Source: Brachionus koreanus (taxonomy: Eukaryota; Rotifera; Eurotatoria; Ploima; Brachionidae). From it: a DNA stretch of 56,974 nt. The DNA lies in the NCBI GenBank assembly GCA_016987375.1, contig PJRA01000428.1, forward strand, positions 617,165 through 674,138, written 5' to 3'. The notes beneath the pieces are model-generated. The model searched no databases. It was not told the DNA's origin and saw only the letters and a list, made by a program, of their open reading frames with translations. Below are positions 32,045-44,800 of this stretch, piece after piece. The position numbers were made by a program, and so were the translations under genes. Within the stretch, counting starts at the first letter, position 1; every line of letters begins with the position of its first letter.

Positions 32045-32340
32045 TTGATGCTGAGAAAAAATCCTATTCAAAAATTCAACTAATAAATTTTCCAATAAAT
32101 TTACTTATTACGCGAATAAAACTAATTCATAAATCTGAAATAAAGAGCTAGTTCAAGTAATATACATTTAACATAATTTATAAGGATTCAAAGTTTTTTC
32201 CAGTCACAAATGTATCTTTAAACCTCAGTTGCTGTCAGTAATAAATAAAATAACTTTAAATTTTAGTAAGAATGAAATTTTATTAAAATATTTGACAATT
32301 TTTCAACATAATTTAACAAGTTTATCTTTTCCGATTTTAA

Positions 32341-33018
32341 ATGGGTTCAGGAATGAGCCGAGTAAGCTTTTTGACAATTACTGTCTCTGACATTTAGACT
32401 AGCTTGATTTTTAAAAAAAGGTGCTACCTGGTCTTTACATCGGCTCACTAAAAGACAGCCAAGATCGGACCCAAATGAAAAGCAACCGAATAACACATGT
32501 TGTTAGTATAATCGAAGGTGCTCGACCAAATCCAAGCTTCAAGGAAGTAAAATATTTTTGCATACAAGCCAGTGATTCTCCTCATCAGGACTTGCAGCAA
32601 TATTTTTCAGATGCCATTGAATTTATACATAGGGCTAGGGTGTTAGAAAACGGAAATGTGCTGATACATTGGTATATAATTTTTAAAGAAAAAATTTTCT
32701 GTATTTTCAAGAAAATCAATTATCTTTAGCTTAGCAGGTGTTTCACGTAGTGTAACAATTGGAATTGCTTATATGATGACATGTACAGATTTATCGTATG
32801 AGAGATGCCTTAATGCGGTGCGTGGTGCCAGAAAAATTGCAAATCCAAATTTTGGCTTTCAGCGTCAATTGCAAGCTTACGAATTTACAAGGGTCAAAAC
32901 AGCTAGATGGAGGCTGAATAAGCATATTGGCCCTTCTAAATATGACGATGAAAAAGTGTGTAAAGAAAATATTGAAGCTTTTTGGCGCCAATTTGATAAG
33001 AAAAAAATCTCTTGGTAA
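32341..33018 (+). CDS. DUSP22: Dual-specificity phosphatase, DUSP22/DUSP15 type, three exons
   Basis: Cys-based phosphatase that in vertebrates dephosphorylates signalling proteins of the JNK and other pathways at membranes. Exons 32341-32361, 32421-32671 and 32730-33018 have GT-AG borders and closing phases. They give 186 residues (human DUSP22 is 184). It begins MGSGMSRVLPGLYIGSLKD, so Gly2 is set for N-myristoylation, as in DUSP22. The general-acid Asp is D59 in SDSPHQDL. The active-site loop is HCLAGVSRS with C91 and R97, followed by a conserved NPNFGFQRQLQAYE. The Cys codon is split by intron 2 (TG at 32670-32671 and C at 32730), so the catalytic residue exists only after correct splicing. 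The C-terminal tail differs from vertebrates. The start is fixed by the myristoylation motif. Confidence 0.92.
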
Positions 33019-33649
33019 AAACTAAAAAAAAAGATTCATTTTAAAACTATATATTTTTATAAAATTCTTATAAAATAAAAATTTTTGAATACTAACTTTA
33101 TCAAATCAAGATAAGGAGAATCAAATTTAAATTATTTTTTTTTAGATGAAATAATAAAAGCCGCTGCAAAATGTTAAATGCACTATTTGCGTCGTATCAA
33201 TATTTTAAATATGTAAAATATCAAAATTTAATCTGTTTTATTAGAAAAATTTTTTTTTAATTATTTTTTCAATAATATATATTTGTGAATTTAAATTTAA
33301 TTTGATTTTTTGAAAGCCTATAGTGAGACTTTTTATCTTTGATAAAACGCTATTGGAATATTATAGGATATGATAATAAATACATTAAATATACTTTTTT
33401 TTTAAAAAATGGATAAAAAAAGTTTTTAAAAGGACAATTTTTAGCCAACATTTTAATTTTTTTATATTTTCCTCTTCAATTTCGTATCTTACTTAGGAAC
33501 AAAATTATGTAAACTAAATAAAGCAAGAAAATGTTTTATTAAATTCTTTATTAAATTTTCAATTGTAAAGACTGAACAGCAAAAAGAGTAAAAAGAAACA
33601 GCTTAATTGCGATAATTAATATTTTTTAAAAAGTCATAATTCATGTACA
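33019..33649. other. AT-rich DNA after the phosphatase gene
   Basis: Contains the presumed 3' UTR; AATAAA-like words occur near 33150 and 33380. No gene. Confidence 0.4.
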
Positions 33650-33785
33650 GTATTTTATCAAATACAAGTAACCACAAATAGGAGAAACTTGCTAGTATTT
33701 GAGCCAAAAGTTTTCCTTAATTTGAATTGGATTAAAATACTAGCAAGTTTCTCCTATTTGAGGTTACTTGTATTTGATGAAATAC
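33650..33785 (+). mobile_element. Nearly perfect 51-bp hairpin (fold-back element)
   Basis: The left arm 33650-33700 and right arm 33735-33785 are reverse complements with only two mismatches in 51 bp. They flank a 34-bp loop. The arms include CAAATACAAGTAACC and AAATAGGAGAAACTTGCTAG. Such high arm identity implies a young insertion or gene conversion. It could be a MITE made only of long terminal repeats. A transcript through it would form a strong hairpin. Confidence 0.85.
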
Positions 33786-34059
33786 GATAATTTTTAGCTG
33801 TATGTTGGTATATTCATATAAGTACCAAAGATTTGATATTTTTTTGCTATTTAATAAATGATCTAAGCTTACTTCTAAAAGGTGTAGAATAAAAATGGCA
33901 CTTAATTTTTTGATAAAAAATTTTTTATTGAACAAAAGCTTTAACGTAAAGTGGGGAAAATAGAAGTCTGATCCAAGTAGAAAAGAGGTTCTAGTTATTT
34001 GTTTGAAAGCTCTAAATTTGAAAAACAAAATTTCGTAACCAAATTAACCACATTTATAA
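33786..34059. other. AT-rich spacer
   Basis: No gene. A 98-codon leftward frame that starts here and continues into the hairpin is not protein-like. Confidence 0.4.
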
Positions 34060-34870
34060 TTACCCTATTTTACGTTAGATTTTTTTTTATAAGTGCGAAT
34101 TTTGTTTTCAAGTTGCCTTCCAATCACCCTCATAAACTTTAGCTTTCAAATTTCCGCTAAAATCTTCAATTAGTCGGGCTTTTGTTACGCTTGCTGGATT
34201 CACTTCTTTAGCAAAATACCTTATGTTTTTATCTAACATATAATCTTGTACCATACTGGCATAATGAGATGATGCTAAATCAGACCATACATATTATCCT
34301 GATAATATTCTTTAATCATTGGTTCAATTCGTTTCTTAATACACTCTCCAAATTAGACATGTTGATTGACCACTAAACCACTACACTCTCCGGCGTCTTA
34401 CTTATATTACTGCTATAAAAAATATCATTTCCTGATAGTGCGGTGTTACCAAGAGTGAAAAAAGATTCATCATCAGTTATAAATTCATATTTGCTTTATT
34501 TTAAAAGCATTCAACCACATTTTGGCCTAGCTGCCTTCTATTGGTTAGCATTTAAACGAGATCTCTTGTGATTTTTATACTTTTTGATGTTTGTATGCTT
34601 CTTTGAAATCTTTCAGATTTAGAGATAGTGGTAATTAAACTTTCTATAAGCCATCTTTCTTTGAAAACGACCCGAATAGGCTGTAAGTTTAGCCACCAAT
34701 AGTTACGTCGCTATTTTCGCAGGACTACCACTTCCTTTTTTTCTCTAGAAAGTTTCATCTTTTTCGATAATATCTAGCCAGCTATAAACAGAATGTTTTT
34801 TGTATCCAAGACCAATTAATTGCATCATAACTTCAGTTTTACAAACAACTTATCGAAAATTCCTTTAAAG
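34060..34870 (-). mobile_element. Tc1/mariner-type transposase relic
   Basis: Leftward translation gives, in order: an N-terminal helix region (VMMQLIGLGYKKHSVYSWLD); the first catalytic block, EFITDDESFFTLGNTALSGN and SSNISKTPESV; and the last block, ASSHYASMVQDYMLDKNIRY with NPASVTKARLIEDFSGNLKA. The last block matches the D-L-A-S-S-H-Y-A / NP..P..RPIE.FW..LK pattern with many substitutions. Several stops and frame changes break it. Confidence 0.8.
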
Positions 34871-35749
34871 CCACAATCATTCTGATTTAAAATTTTGAAA
34901 AAAAAAAGGTAAAAATCTTGTCCTCAAATTTTACATCTAAAAACCTTAAAAATTTGTAAAAAATATTGTTGTAATGAACTTCAATTTGCTTTGATTAGGG
35001 TTATCAACTAAATTAATTAAAAATACTAATAGTGAGACTAATATTCTTAAAATTATGCTTTTTTGGCCTATTTTTTAGTTTAACGACACGTCGTTATGTC
35101 ATTTTGAAAATTACTGTCCATCAATTAACTACTTGTCAGTATGTACGTAACGACATGTATTAAAGCCAAAAATTGCCAAAATAAAAAAAAATATGGATAA
35201 TCGATAAAGAACTAGGAATTAATAGGTCTCAGTCTTCAAACCAACTTTTATAAAATTCAATAAATATAATAAATTTGAATTGACATGTGTGATCAAGAAC
35301 AGAAATGAAAAAAAAATAAATATAAATATAAAATATTTTAACATTTGAACAGCAAAATCTCTGAAAAAAAGTCTTAAATTTAAAATAAAACTAGAACATT
35401 TCAAATTATTTTTCAAATTAAAATTTTAATTTTAAAAATTTTGTATGCAAAATTTCATGAATTCCATTTCAATTTTTATGCACTAGTGCTTATGACTATT
35501 TATCTTATTTAAAAGAGTGTCTTACAGACTTTGTAAAAAAGTAAAGATAAAGAAGAATGAAATAAATTTTAATTTAAGCATATACACACATTCAATTGTA
35601 TTGAAATGAGTAATTCTTTATTAAAATTTTATTATAATTGTTGAAATATTAGAAAAAAAAATAAAAAAATTGAATAATTTTTGGAGCGACATTTCTAAAA
35701 TAAATTTTATTCTAGGATATTTCTGGTATTGGATTTGATCTACTTTTAG
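34871..35749. other. AT-rich intergenic DNA
   Basis: No gene. TTAACGACACGTCGTTATGTC at about 35081-35101 and GTAACGACATG at about 35147-35157 are inverse words that may be remnants of a transposon end. Confidence 0.4.
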
Positions 35750-38700
35750 ATGAAACCTAAAATTAAATATAACAAAAATGCTGAAAGTCGATCAAAATCG
35801 GCCAAAATATTCAGTAAGAGTCCTGTTGATGAGCGATCTTATGACACAATCGATTCAGCTAGTTCAATCACCGCCGAAGACAATTCATCAAACTCAAAAG
35901 CAATAAAAAAAACATCCAAGTATGTGAAAATTTATTTTAAAAAATTTTTTTAATTTATTAAATAAAAGTAAAGCAAATTATTTGAGACAAAAAAAAGGAA
36001 AATTGAAATCGATAAAGAAACTAAGGACAAAAAAAATTTCTTTGAAAAATAAAAAAGATGAATCGGAAAAAGAAGATGATTTTTGCGATAACAATGCTCC
36101 GTTGATAATTAGCCATTCTTTATTTGGTGAGTCAAAAAGCCGAGCTGTTCGTCGTTTATCAGAAGATTGTGATGTAAGTTCAGGAGAGTCAAAAAAGGCC
36201 GATCTCCTAAAAAATGTTCTTGTTCCCAGCTGGAGAGTAGTCTCATTCAGGCCAATATACAAACTCGAAGGAACTGAGAACCTAAATGACGAATTTTATT
36301 TAAAAAGACATCAAAAACATGAAAATGAAGAGAGACTAATAAAAAAAAGAGACTTGAGGCGTCAAAAAGAAGAGTTTCTCAAATTCAAAATGCTAAATCG
36401 AAATCGCTTCACCTTAACAAATAAAAATGGTAAAAATAAATTATCCGTAAAGTACAACATTGAAAACGAGTTGAATAAAAGCATTAAAGAGCGAAATGAA
36501 GAGAATAACTTTGAAGGTTAGCTTTTAATTAAATGCATTTATTCTCTAATCTTTTTTATGTCTAATTATTTTTTAATTCCTACTATTTTTTAAATTTTTT
36601 ATTTTATTTTTCTCGTTAATTTTGTAATCAATTGCTTATTTAAATTGAACATTTGTAAGTTTTATTTTGAAATTTATTCATAAAAAGAACTAAAAAACAA
36701 TTAATTATTCTTAGCATCTAATTTAAATTAAATTAAAGATTTATTTTCATTTAAGCAAATCTTTTTGTCACGATTCGAATACATATTTTAGAAATTGGGT
36801 TTTGAGTGTAATATTTCTTTTTAAAAACAAGCTTTATCTTCGACATAAGCAAAATATTGATACCAAATTTTTAAAAATTAAGTGAAAATAGCTACGTACT
36901 AAATTGCTGTGAAATTCTATAAAACTTAAATGTAAAAATCATATTTTAATTTAATTAAACACATTTAAACATAAATAAAACTAATAAAGAATACAATTTT
37001 TATTTGTTTATATTTTCTTTTTTAGAATTAAAACGATACAATTAATAAGATTGCTAATTATTATTTATAAATATTATTATTAATATTATTATTATATTAT
37101 TATTAATATGATTTTATTATTTATAAAAAATATAAAAAAACGAAATTTTATTTTTTTTGTTCTAAAAATTTTATTTTTTTTTTATAAATTTTTAAATATT
37201 CTCTCAACAAAATTTGTGTAATCAATAAACTAAATCTCTTTTGCTTAGAAAAGATTAAACGTATTCCAATTATATCTTTTGTTTGTTTTCACAAAGGTTA
37301 ACACTAGTTGTACTATTATATATTATTTTTGAAATCTGGTTCTAACACAAGTTTTATTTATGTTTTGACATGTTTTAATTTCAAAAAACATGATATGTTT
37401 TAAAAGTTTTTGTTTTATAGAACTACTGCGTAAAAAATTGAAAATTAAAAAATGGTATCATTGATCATTGATTTTTCTCTAAGTTCATTTAAATGATTTT
37501 TTTGTATATTTTGTTTGCTATCATAGTATATTATATTATATGAAGCTTATTTAATAAAAAGTTAGTTGTAATTTGTGTCTTTTTGTATATAAAATAACTA
37601 GCTATGAAGTAGATAATTTTTGTGTTCTAATTAAAATTTTATTTTAACTATATATATGTAGATTGACAATTTTTAAATTAGAAAAAAAAATTTTTATTCG
37701 ATGCATTAGAGCAATCTGCTATTTTTGTGTTACATGTAAATTTGTTTTACTGATTCCAGAAAAGATGAAAATCTAGCAAATTTCTTTATTCCAAGACAAT
37801 TTTTTATCAATATATTCTGTCTAATATCATTTTTTTTTTTAATTTTCTTTCGGGAATTAAAATGTTATCTAAAAATAGACTGGCAAAATTCTTTGTACAT
37901 ATAACACACTAAATCTGGACTAGCCATCTTTTGTTTGCAACTTAGTCTGCAAAGAGAATGAAAGATTTTTTTAACATTTTTCTATTTTTGCTGAACAAAA
38001 TTACTAGCAAAAGCAAAATCCACAATGGCCAATTGGAACACCTAAATAATTTGTATTTTCTTCATTTATCACCTTGTTATTACTCAGACTAAAGCAAAAC
38101 TTATCCATAGTTTTCTCTTTGCCGAAAGTAAGCGGACTAGATTTATTGGTTCATTGAAGTCAATTTCCCATAATTCAGCAAATTCAGAACATTTATTTAG
38201 GAGTATTTGACATTGACCAGCAGATGGGCAAAATACTACATTGTCATCACAATAGACTATAATTGCAAGAATATTAAAAATTCTTCAATTTTTGATTTTT
38301 TTGCTATAATAACATTATTTTTCTTTAATATTTTATTTTATAATTTTTTGGATTATTTTTCAGATTAGCAAAAAATAAGGCTATTTGATTTTAAATGAAA
38401 AATTTAAAAATTTTTTAACATATTTTACCACATATGAATATATTTTTGTTTATTGATGTAACATTTATTAATTTTATATTTTAAATCATTAGATATAGAG
38501 CATATTCTGATACTTGATAAAATAGATGAAGAAGTAAAAAAAAAAATAGACTGTCATAAATCAGAAGTGGATTTACCCAAAAAATTAAAAAGCAAAAATA
38601 GAAATTCAGTTCATTCAAACAATCACAACTTGGAAAATTCTCGTATATCTTGCAAAAAAGCGCCAAGACGCAAATCATTTGCATGTTTACCCCTGAAACC

Positions 38701-38926
38701 GGTCAATGACAACCTTAACAATATATCAGTCAACACAAATTCAGATTTGAAACAAAATTTAATCGCCTCTGTATACGATGATTTTGACTCGGATTTTAAT
38801 AATTTGGAAAATAGCTTAGCTCCGAGGACTTCAAGGCCAAATAAACGAAAACCTAATTCAAATAGTTTTGTCAATCTACGATGTCCAGATAAAAAACGAA
38901 CTAGACTGTCGACTAATATGTTATAA
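35750..38926 (+). CDS. PEHE-domain protein, MSL1/KANSL1-like, three exons
   Basis: Exons 35750-35919, 35969-36516 and 38493-38926 join with closing phases, giving 383 residues. The centre (about 142-195) reads VPSWRVVSFRP, then LEGTENLNDEFYLKRHQKHE and RDLRRQKEE. This matches the PEHE domain of MSL1 and KANSL1, which docks the histone H4K16 acetyltransferase MOF/KAT8 in the MSL or NSL complex. The spacing and the ED/ENL.DE...KRH.K.E...RR..W-D.QR pattern fit MSL1 better, though the usual W is replaced. The rest is Ser/Lys-rich and disordered. A basic patch, KKAPRRKSFACLPLKP, and KRKP and KKRTR motifs near the end suggest nuclear import. The ATG at 35750 follows an in-frame TAG that is also part of an acceptor-like CTTTTAG. 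The true N-terminus (a coiled coil in MSL1) may thus lie in an unseen upstream exon. Confidence 0.78.
36517..38492 (+). other. Long intron of the PEHE gene
   Basis: A 1976-bp intron, GTTAGC...CATTAG. It holds an ATT/TAT-rich low-complexity stretch (37060-37140) and a LINE fragment on the opposite strand, listed separately. Confidence 0.75.
37900..38290 (-). mobile_element. LINE reverse transcriptase fragment
   Basis: The leftward frame reads AIIVYCDDNVVFCPSAGQCQ and then LLNKCSEFAELWEIDFN. This matches the YADD...FSPS......L......F......F.. block of LINE reverse transcriptases, with catalytic DD retained. It then decays, with frame changes, through NYLGVPIGH. It lies inside the PEHE gene intron, antisense to it. 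Confidence 0.8.
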
Positions 38927-39655
38927 TATAAAAATCGCCTTTGTGACATTAAAATTTCACTTTGCTAACTTATTAATTTAAAACAAAGAGCAATTGTAAA
39001 AATTTTCAAACCCAAAAAACTGACGATTTATTCATTTATACTCTTTAATTCGTTTTTTAACGCTTGTTTGCTTATAATTTAAAAAAAAATAGTTGTTAAC
39101 ACAAAGCTTAATCTGGTCTTTCAAAGATCTAGTCAAATTTTTTTTTTCATTTTTTTAAGATTGAAAATTTTTTTTTCTAAAGAATAATTTTAATTTTTGG
39201 TCTTTATTGCTAGTACTTTAAAACACACTAATTGTAATCTAAATTTTTTGAATAAAAACACTATTTAAAACAAACTTTTGAATTTTTTAAAATTCAATTT
39301 TACCCAGTATATTTATAAAATAACTGTTTAGTTGTTGTGAAAACAATAAGCTAAATACACTAGTAAGTCTTAGATAGATAAATAAATATTCTTTAAAATT
39401 AATTATAAAAAGATTTTGAATAATTTAGATATATTTGAATTAGAATCTAAGTAAATTAAAAAGAAAAAATATGTTTATAATATATTTAAAAATTCTGAAT
39501 TTTAGATGTTTCTGGGTTTAGTGTTATAAATAAGTAAATCACTTGACAGAAATTGTTTTTTGTGATTTTTGAATAATGTTTGTTTTTGGTTTCAAAAAAA
39601 TTTTATATTAAAAAAATGTTAATTTTAATTTTTTTTTATGTCGCTTGTTAGTATG
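38927..39655. other. AT-rich DNA after the PEHE gene
   Basis: Contains its presumed 3' UTR. No other gene recognised. Confidence 0.4.
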
Positions 39656-39659
39656 ATTT

Positions 39660-39800
39660 GGTCAGAGGCTCATGAATGCGGTGGCTTTTCGTGTCACGAT
39701 AGATTCACTTACTGTTTTATCGATTCTAATACTCCATCTTTTTTCAATTTTTTCATATCTCTTTTCAATAACCATTTTATCCGCTGATTCCATATCAAAT
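39660..39800 (-). other. Possible leftward first exon
   Basis: From an ATG at about 39798 the minus strand reads MESADKMVIEKRYEKIEKRW and SIRIDKT. A consensus donor GTAAGT follows at about 39715. The frame also continues to a TGA about 20 codons later. It looks coding but no downstream exon or family was recognised. Confidence 0.25.
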
Positions 39801-41080
39801 TTTTTTTTTTTTATTGTAAAAGAGATATTTAACTGTCCATTATTCTTATTTCAATTTGTCCATTGAAATTAAACTTTAATTAAATAAATAAATAATAAAA
39901 TGTCAAAGGCCGTCATTGATTTTGTTGTTTTTGACTTTGGAATTCATAATTTTATCATTGTCTCTTTTTATAAATTAAAATGAAATTTCCAACAAAAAAA
40001 AATGGGTAATTTGGTAGAATTCATTGAAATCTCCGATACACTGAAATCAACACAGATGAAACAACAGGTACTGTACGTTGATACTTGTACGTTCTCTTCC
40101 TCTCTTTTTTGTAATCGGTTGTAATATATGAGCCTCTTTCCATTGTTACAACTGAAGTTAAAACAAATACTGGATGATTATTAACTGATTCAGTTGATGA
40201 ATGAACTTATAAATAGAAGAAACTATTTCCGAGAACCTGATACTATCTCAGCCAAAAATTCCTCTATATGAATTATTTTTCAACAAAATCAAAACATTTA
40301 TAAATCTTATTATTTAAAAGAAAATTTTTGAAACTAGTATAAGTTCAGAGCCATCTATTTTGCTGCATTACTATTTCTTTTTTTTTCCTTGAGCCATCAG
40401 ATACATAAACAACATGTATCCTGTAACTCTTCGTTTTATCATATCTATTATAATATTTTAATATTTCTTTAACTTATTTTATTTTTGTTAGATATTTTTT
40501 TTAATTTTTATTTTACTCTACTTAAATTTATTTTGAACTTAATTTTTTTCTTCTTTTTTTGAAAGATCATTAGCTCGGTACAGTAAAACAAATAAATAAA
40601 ATGCTTTTTGCTTTTTTTTTGACTTTTAGACTTTTTGAACAATCTTTATTTATTCAAATAAACTTGTAAAAAATCTCTAAAATAAATTAGTTTCTGAAAA
40701 AAACATTTTCCAAGACAGCTGTTGTGTCCTCTTCAGGAAGATTAATTACAAAATGAAAATATTAGAGCTTAAAGATTTATTTATTAGTTTATTACAATTA
40801 TATCCCCCTATTCCCTAATGTTGGAACATATAATTATATAGAAATTTGATAAGCTTAGCAGCATTCTCCATAGACAAAAGAGCACTCATCAAAAAAATGC
40901 TAGTTAAGTCTCTCAGAGAACCTGTTGCTTCAACTTCAACGGATCTAAGAAGTAGAGACTAAACAAAAAGGAGAGTTGAATAAAAAGCTAAGCTCATACA
41001 AACATACAAAATTAATAAAAAAAAATAAAATAAAATAAATTAAATAAATAAATTTCAAGAACGAAAATAAGTTACAAAGA
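39801..41080. other. Intergenic DNA with repeat words
   Basis: No gene recognised. TCATTAGCTCGGTACAG at about 40567-40583 resembles 22489-22505, as part of one repeat family. The part 40710-40960 is less A/T-rich and could be LINE 5' sequence. Confidence 0.4.
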
Positions 41081-41089
41081 AATCAAGAA

Positions 41090-41440
41090 AGAAGAAAAAT
41101 TCAAGGGAGAAGTGGTATCATCCCAATGGACAATATAACGTTAGTCATGACGCCTGAGACTGAAAACCTTCGGGGAGGTAAAAAGAAGAAAAGTGGGATA
41201 TTTACTGCGAAACACAGATGTATAATCGGAACCTGGAATGTCAGATTGCATTAAATAACATTTTGTTAATCATTACAAAGCCAATTATCATTAAACAAAT
41301 TCTCACCAAATATAACTGGTACAAACTAGCAAATATTAAATGCAAGAAAGCAAAAAGACAGAGTAAATTACGTAGAGAACATCACTATAAAAAAAACTTT
41401 AAACCCACAGCAACTGCATCAGCAACAATATAATCATGAT
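41090..41440 (+). mobile_element. 5' fragment of a LINE (endonuclease start)
   Basis: GAAACACAGATGTATAATCG and the following bases translate to KHRCIIGTWNVRLH. This is the conserved opening of the AP-endonuclease domain of LINE ORF2 proteins (IGTWNVRS). The frame is lost soon after and only about 70 codons of weak similarity follow. Confidence 0.6.
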
Positions 41441-41828
41441 CAAACACCAAAATATATATATTTTTTCAAATTTTAATTGAATTGAATAAAAAAAATAAAG
41501 ATTAAAATTTTTTTTAAATTAATCATAATTATTATTTTTTTTAAATAAAAAACAAAAAACTGAAAATAAATTGAAAATATGATTAGAAAATAAGCTAAAA
41601 TTTAATCGGGCAGTCTTAAAAATTGCAACTATGTAGCTCATAGACTTCATTTCGTCTCGGCCTTTTGAAGAGAAAAAATACTCATTATAAATGTAACTTA
41701 TTTCAAACGAAAAAATTTTGTTTCTTAGCAACCAAATAGATAATATTATTTTAGTCTCAAATAAAAATAAGAATTCAAATTTGAATTTTTTTCGCTTTTT
41801 AGACTTGAATTTAGACCAAAATATTAAA

Positions 41829-44800
41829 ATGACTGCAGGTTCAATTGCCGTGCCAACCATAGTTCCCTTGCGTGCACCTGTGCCTGGAAAGCTTAAGAAC
41901 ATCATTGACACTCAGACGCCAATTGAGCTTAGAACTGAGACGCCTGGCGCTGAAATTTTTTTTACAATAGATGGATCAAAGCCGGACCACTTTGCGGCTT
42001 TAGGAGTCGAGCGAAGCACTTTGAAATACATCAAACCGTTTAAACTACGTGAGGGTAAAATAACTGTCAAAGCTCTTGCTGTTTCTAGGGACGGCGCTCG
42101 AGAAAGTCACATAGTGACAAAGTGTTTCGAGGTAGAAAAGTCTCATGAAAAAGAAAACTCTGAAAAAAAAAACCCAAAAAATGACACATTCGCTTTTATT
42201 GATGATTTGGAAAGAGAACGAAAAAAAGAGATTATTAAAAAACGTGGCATTTTGAAAAAAATAGTTGAAACAAACAATTTATCGTACCGTAGTGGTAAAA
42301 TTTGATTAATTAAAATGAAAATTTTATTTTTATGAATTAAAATTAGATGGTGGAAGCATAAGTGATCCAGAGAGCGCCCGCTATGGCAAAGAGACCAAAT
42401 TTTTGGGCGCCCGTTTCAGCAAAACCAGTCATCATCCTAGTGAATCAAAAAGTTCAGCAGTAAATTTTGCACCTTTTGAAGATGAATTGAACACATCAAA
42501 TCGCAAAGTTGTCTTGCCGGACTCATCAGCCCAGGCTCTTAGGCTTCAACGTGAAACAGACTTCTTAAAGTAATGGAAAAATTTATTTCCAAAATTTTAA
42601 TTTTTCTTTTAAATAGATGCATATATTGTTTTGCTCCTAGACCACAGGATCCAGGCGCCAGATATTGTTCTGAATGTGGCAAAAATCTACCATCCATTCC
42701 TCAAGCCAAAATGGTTCCTCCTACTACTGGTCATCTTGGTACATGTTTTTTTTGCAGATCGATTGTTCCATTCAATACAAGTATTTGCGTAATTTGTGAA
42801 AATCCTATCAATCCTCAGCTGCAACCTCAGGCCACTGTAAAATTACAAGTAATTTAATTAAGGTCTTATTCTATCTTTATATTATATTTTTTGAAATAAG
42901 TAATGATGTAACATTCATTGTTTTAATTTTAAAAATTTAATCAAAGTTAATTGTTTAGATTTTCAGTAATTTTAAATTTATTTTAAAAAAACTGTCAATA
43001 TTCAATTATCATGGAAATTTTTCTTTTGAATTTTTTTTAACTAATTTTTTTTTTAAGCCAAAAGTTACATGCTCTAACTGTACCACTTCAAATCCTGCTA
43101 ACTACACTTCTTGTGTTGCATGCGACAAAAAATTAGTACCAGTCAACACTGTTCATGTAAAATTAACTTGTCTTAATTTATTTTTGTAATTAATTTGATT
43201 ATTTTTAGCCTGTTGATTTGGCACTAACTGTGCCTCAGTATCCAGTACAAGCTGGAAAAAATGCTACTTGCAGCCAATGCTTTCGTATTAATAGAAACGA
43301 TGCTAGATTTTGCGACTGGTGTGGAGCTAAGGTAATAAATTAAAACTAAACTAGATTTAAATTTTATCTGACTATCGGTTTAAAACTAAAAAAAAATTTT
43401 TTTATTTTGATCTAATTTTTTTTAAATTATAAATTTTTCAAATTATTTTCAAAGCTTCTAGAATTAAATTGAAGATCTATCCTTAATAATTAGGTTTTGT
43501 GAAATTTAGTACAATTGAACAGAACAAAATTTTAAAAATTCTTATAACTTTTCTCTCATAAGTCAAAAGCAAGTTCTGTAAATGCAACATGGTGCAACAT
43601 TCAAAGTTGCANNNNNNNNNNNNNNNNNNNNNNNNNNNNNACTTTAGATGCAACTAAGTATGTTGCAGTTTGTTGCACTTATAGAACTAAGTATAAGCCT
43701 TCAAAATAAAAGTTATTAGATATTTTAGCATTTTTTTTGTTCTAATTGTTTAATTTGTACCAAATTTCACAAAACCTAATGATTATAAACATGTTTTTAA
43801 ATTTGAATTTTTATGATTTCCTATTTAATCTTGTTTCTTTTATCATTACATAGAATCGAACTGAAATTTTTTTGAAGTATGATCGATGTTAAAGTGTCAT
43901 CTTCTGGGGATATAAAATTGTTAGTAATTATAAAAAACTAAGACCAAATTTTTTTTATATATTGTATTTGGAATACGATATTTTTTATACAAAAAAAGTT
44001 CATTATTTGGTATTTTATCTTTTTAAAAGGAACAGTACTACTTTTGAAGTTTTTTTTAAAATGTTGATAATGATTTTCAAAAAATATCTTAAATTTATGT
44101 TTTATCTAAAGCCTATTCTTAGCATAATGCTAGGTTAAAATTTGAAAATATTTGGATTGTCGTTTCGCAAGATATGACAAAAAATACATGGGTACATAAT
44201 ATTTTTGAAGAAATTCAAAAAATCAAATTTGAGTGTTTTTTTTTTTATAACTTTTGATCAAAAAGTCACAAAGAAATGATCAAGATCTCATATTAATCAG
44301 TTTTTTTTGCTCTAAAAAAAAAACTATTAAACATGTACATTAACTATAATAACATCAAAGGACACTGGTCATTTTTAGGTAAAGGTGTTCCGAATGGCCT
44401 ATTTCTATTGATAAAAATTTTAAAAACTTGGTTCTTATATTTTTTTAATTATTAGATGATATTAAATAACTGTACAAAATTTGGTTAAATTCAGTCAATG
44501 GGAACATATTTTTTTACCTTAACAAACTTTTTATACTGATAAAACAAACTTTTGAACATTCTTTTTTGAACACCCGTTAGCATGATGTGGAAACTTGATT
44601 CTAAAACTGTGTTGACAAGGGCATTGTGAATTTTGGAAAAAAAAATATAAATTTAAAATTAAAACTAGTTTTTTCTAAATCTTTCTGCAAAAATTATCAA
44701 CCATACAACAACAGTTGTATCACTCGAATTTTATTTATATGGAAGCTCTGCAATTGTGAAAAACAGTGTGTCAAAACTTGGTGTTGACCTTTTTAATAGC

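Noticed and set aside
33732..34028. A 98-codon leftward frame
   Set aside because: Starts in AT-rich spacer, runs into the hairpin element and resembles no protein.
37299..37325. TTAACACTAG as another MITE terminus
   Set aside because: The following bases differ from all families and no matching right end occurs within 400 bp.
41519..41911. A 130-codon leftward frame
   Set aside because: Overlaps the conserved DZANK1 start on the other strand and is low-complexity.
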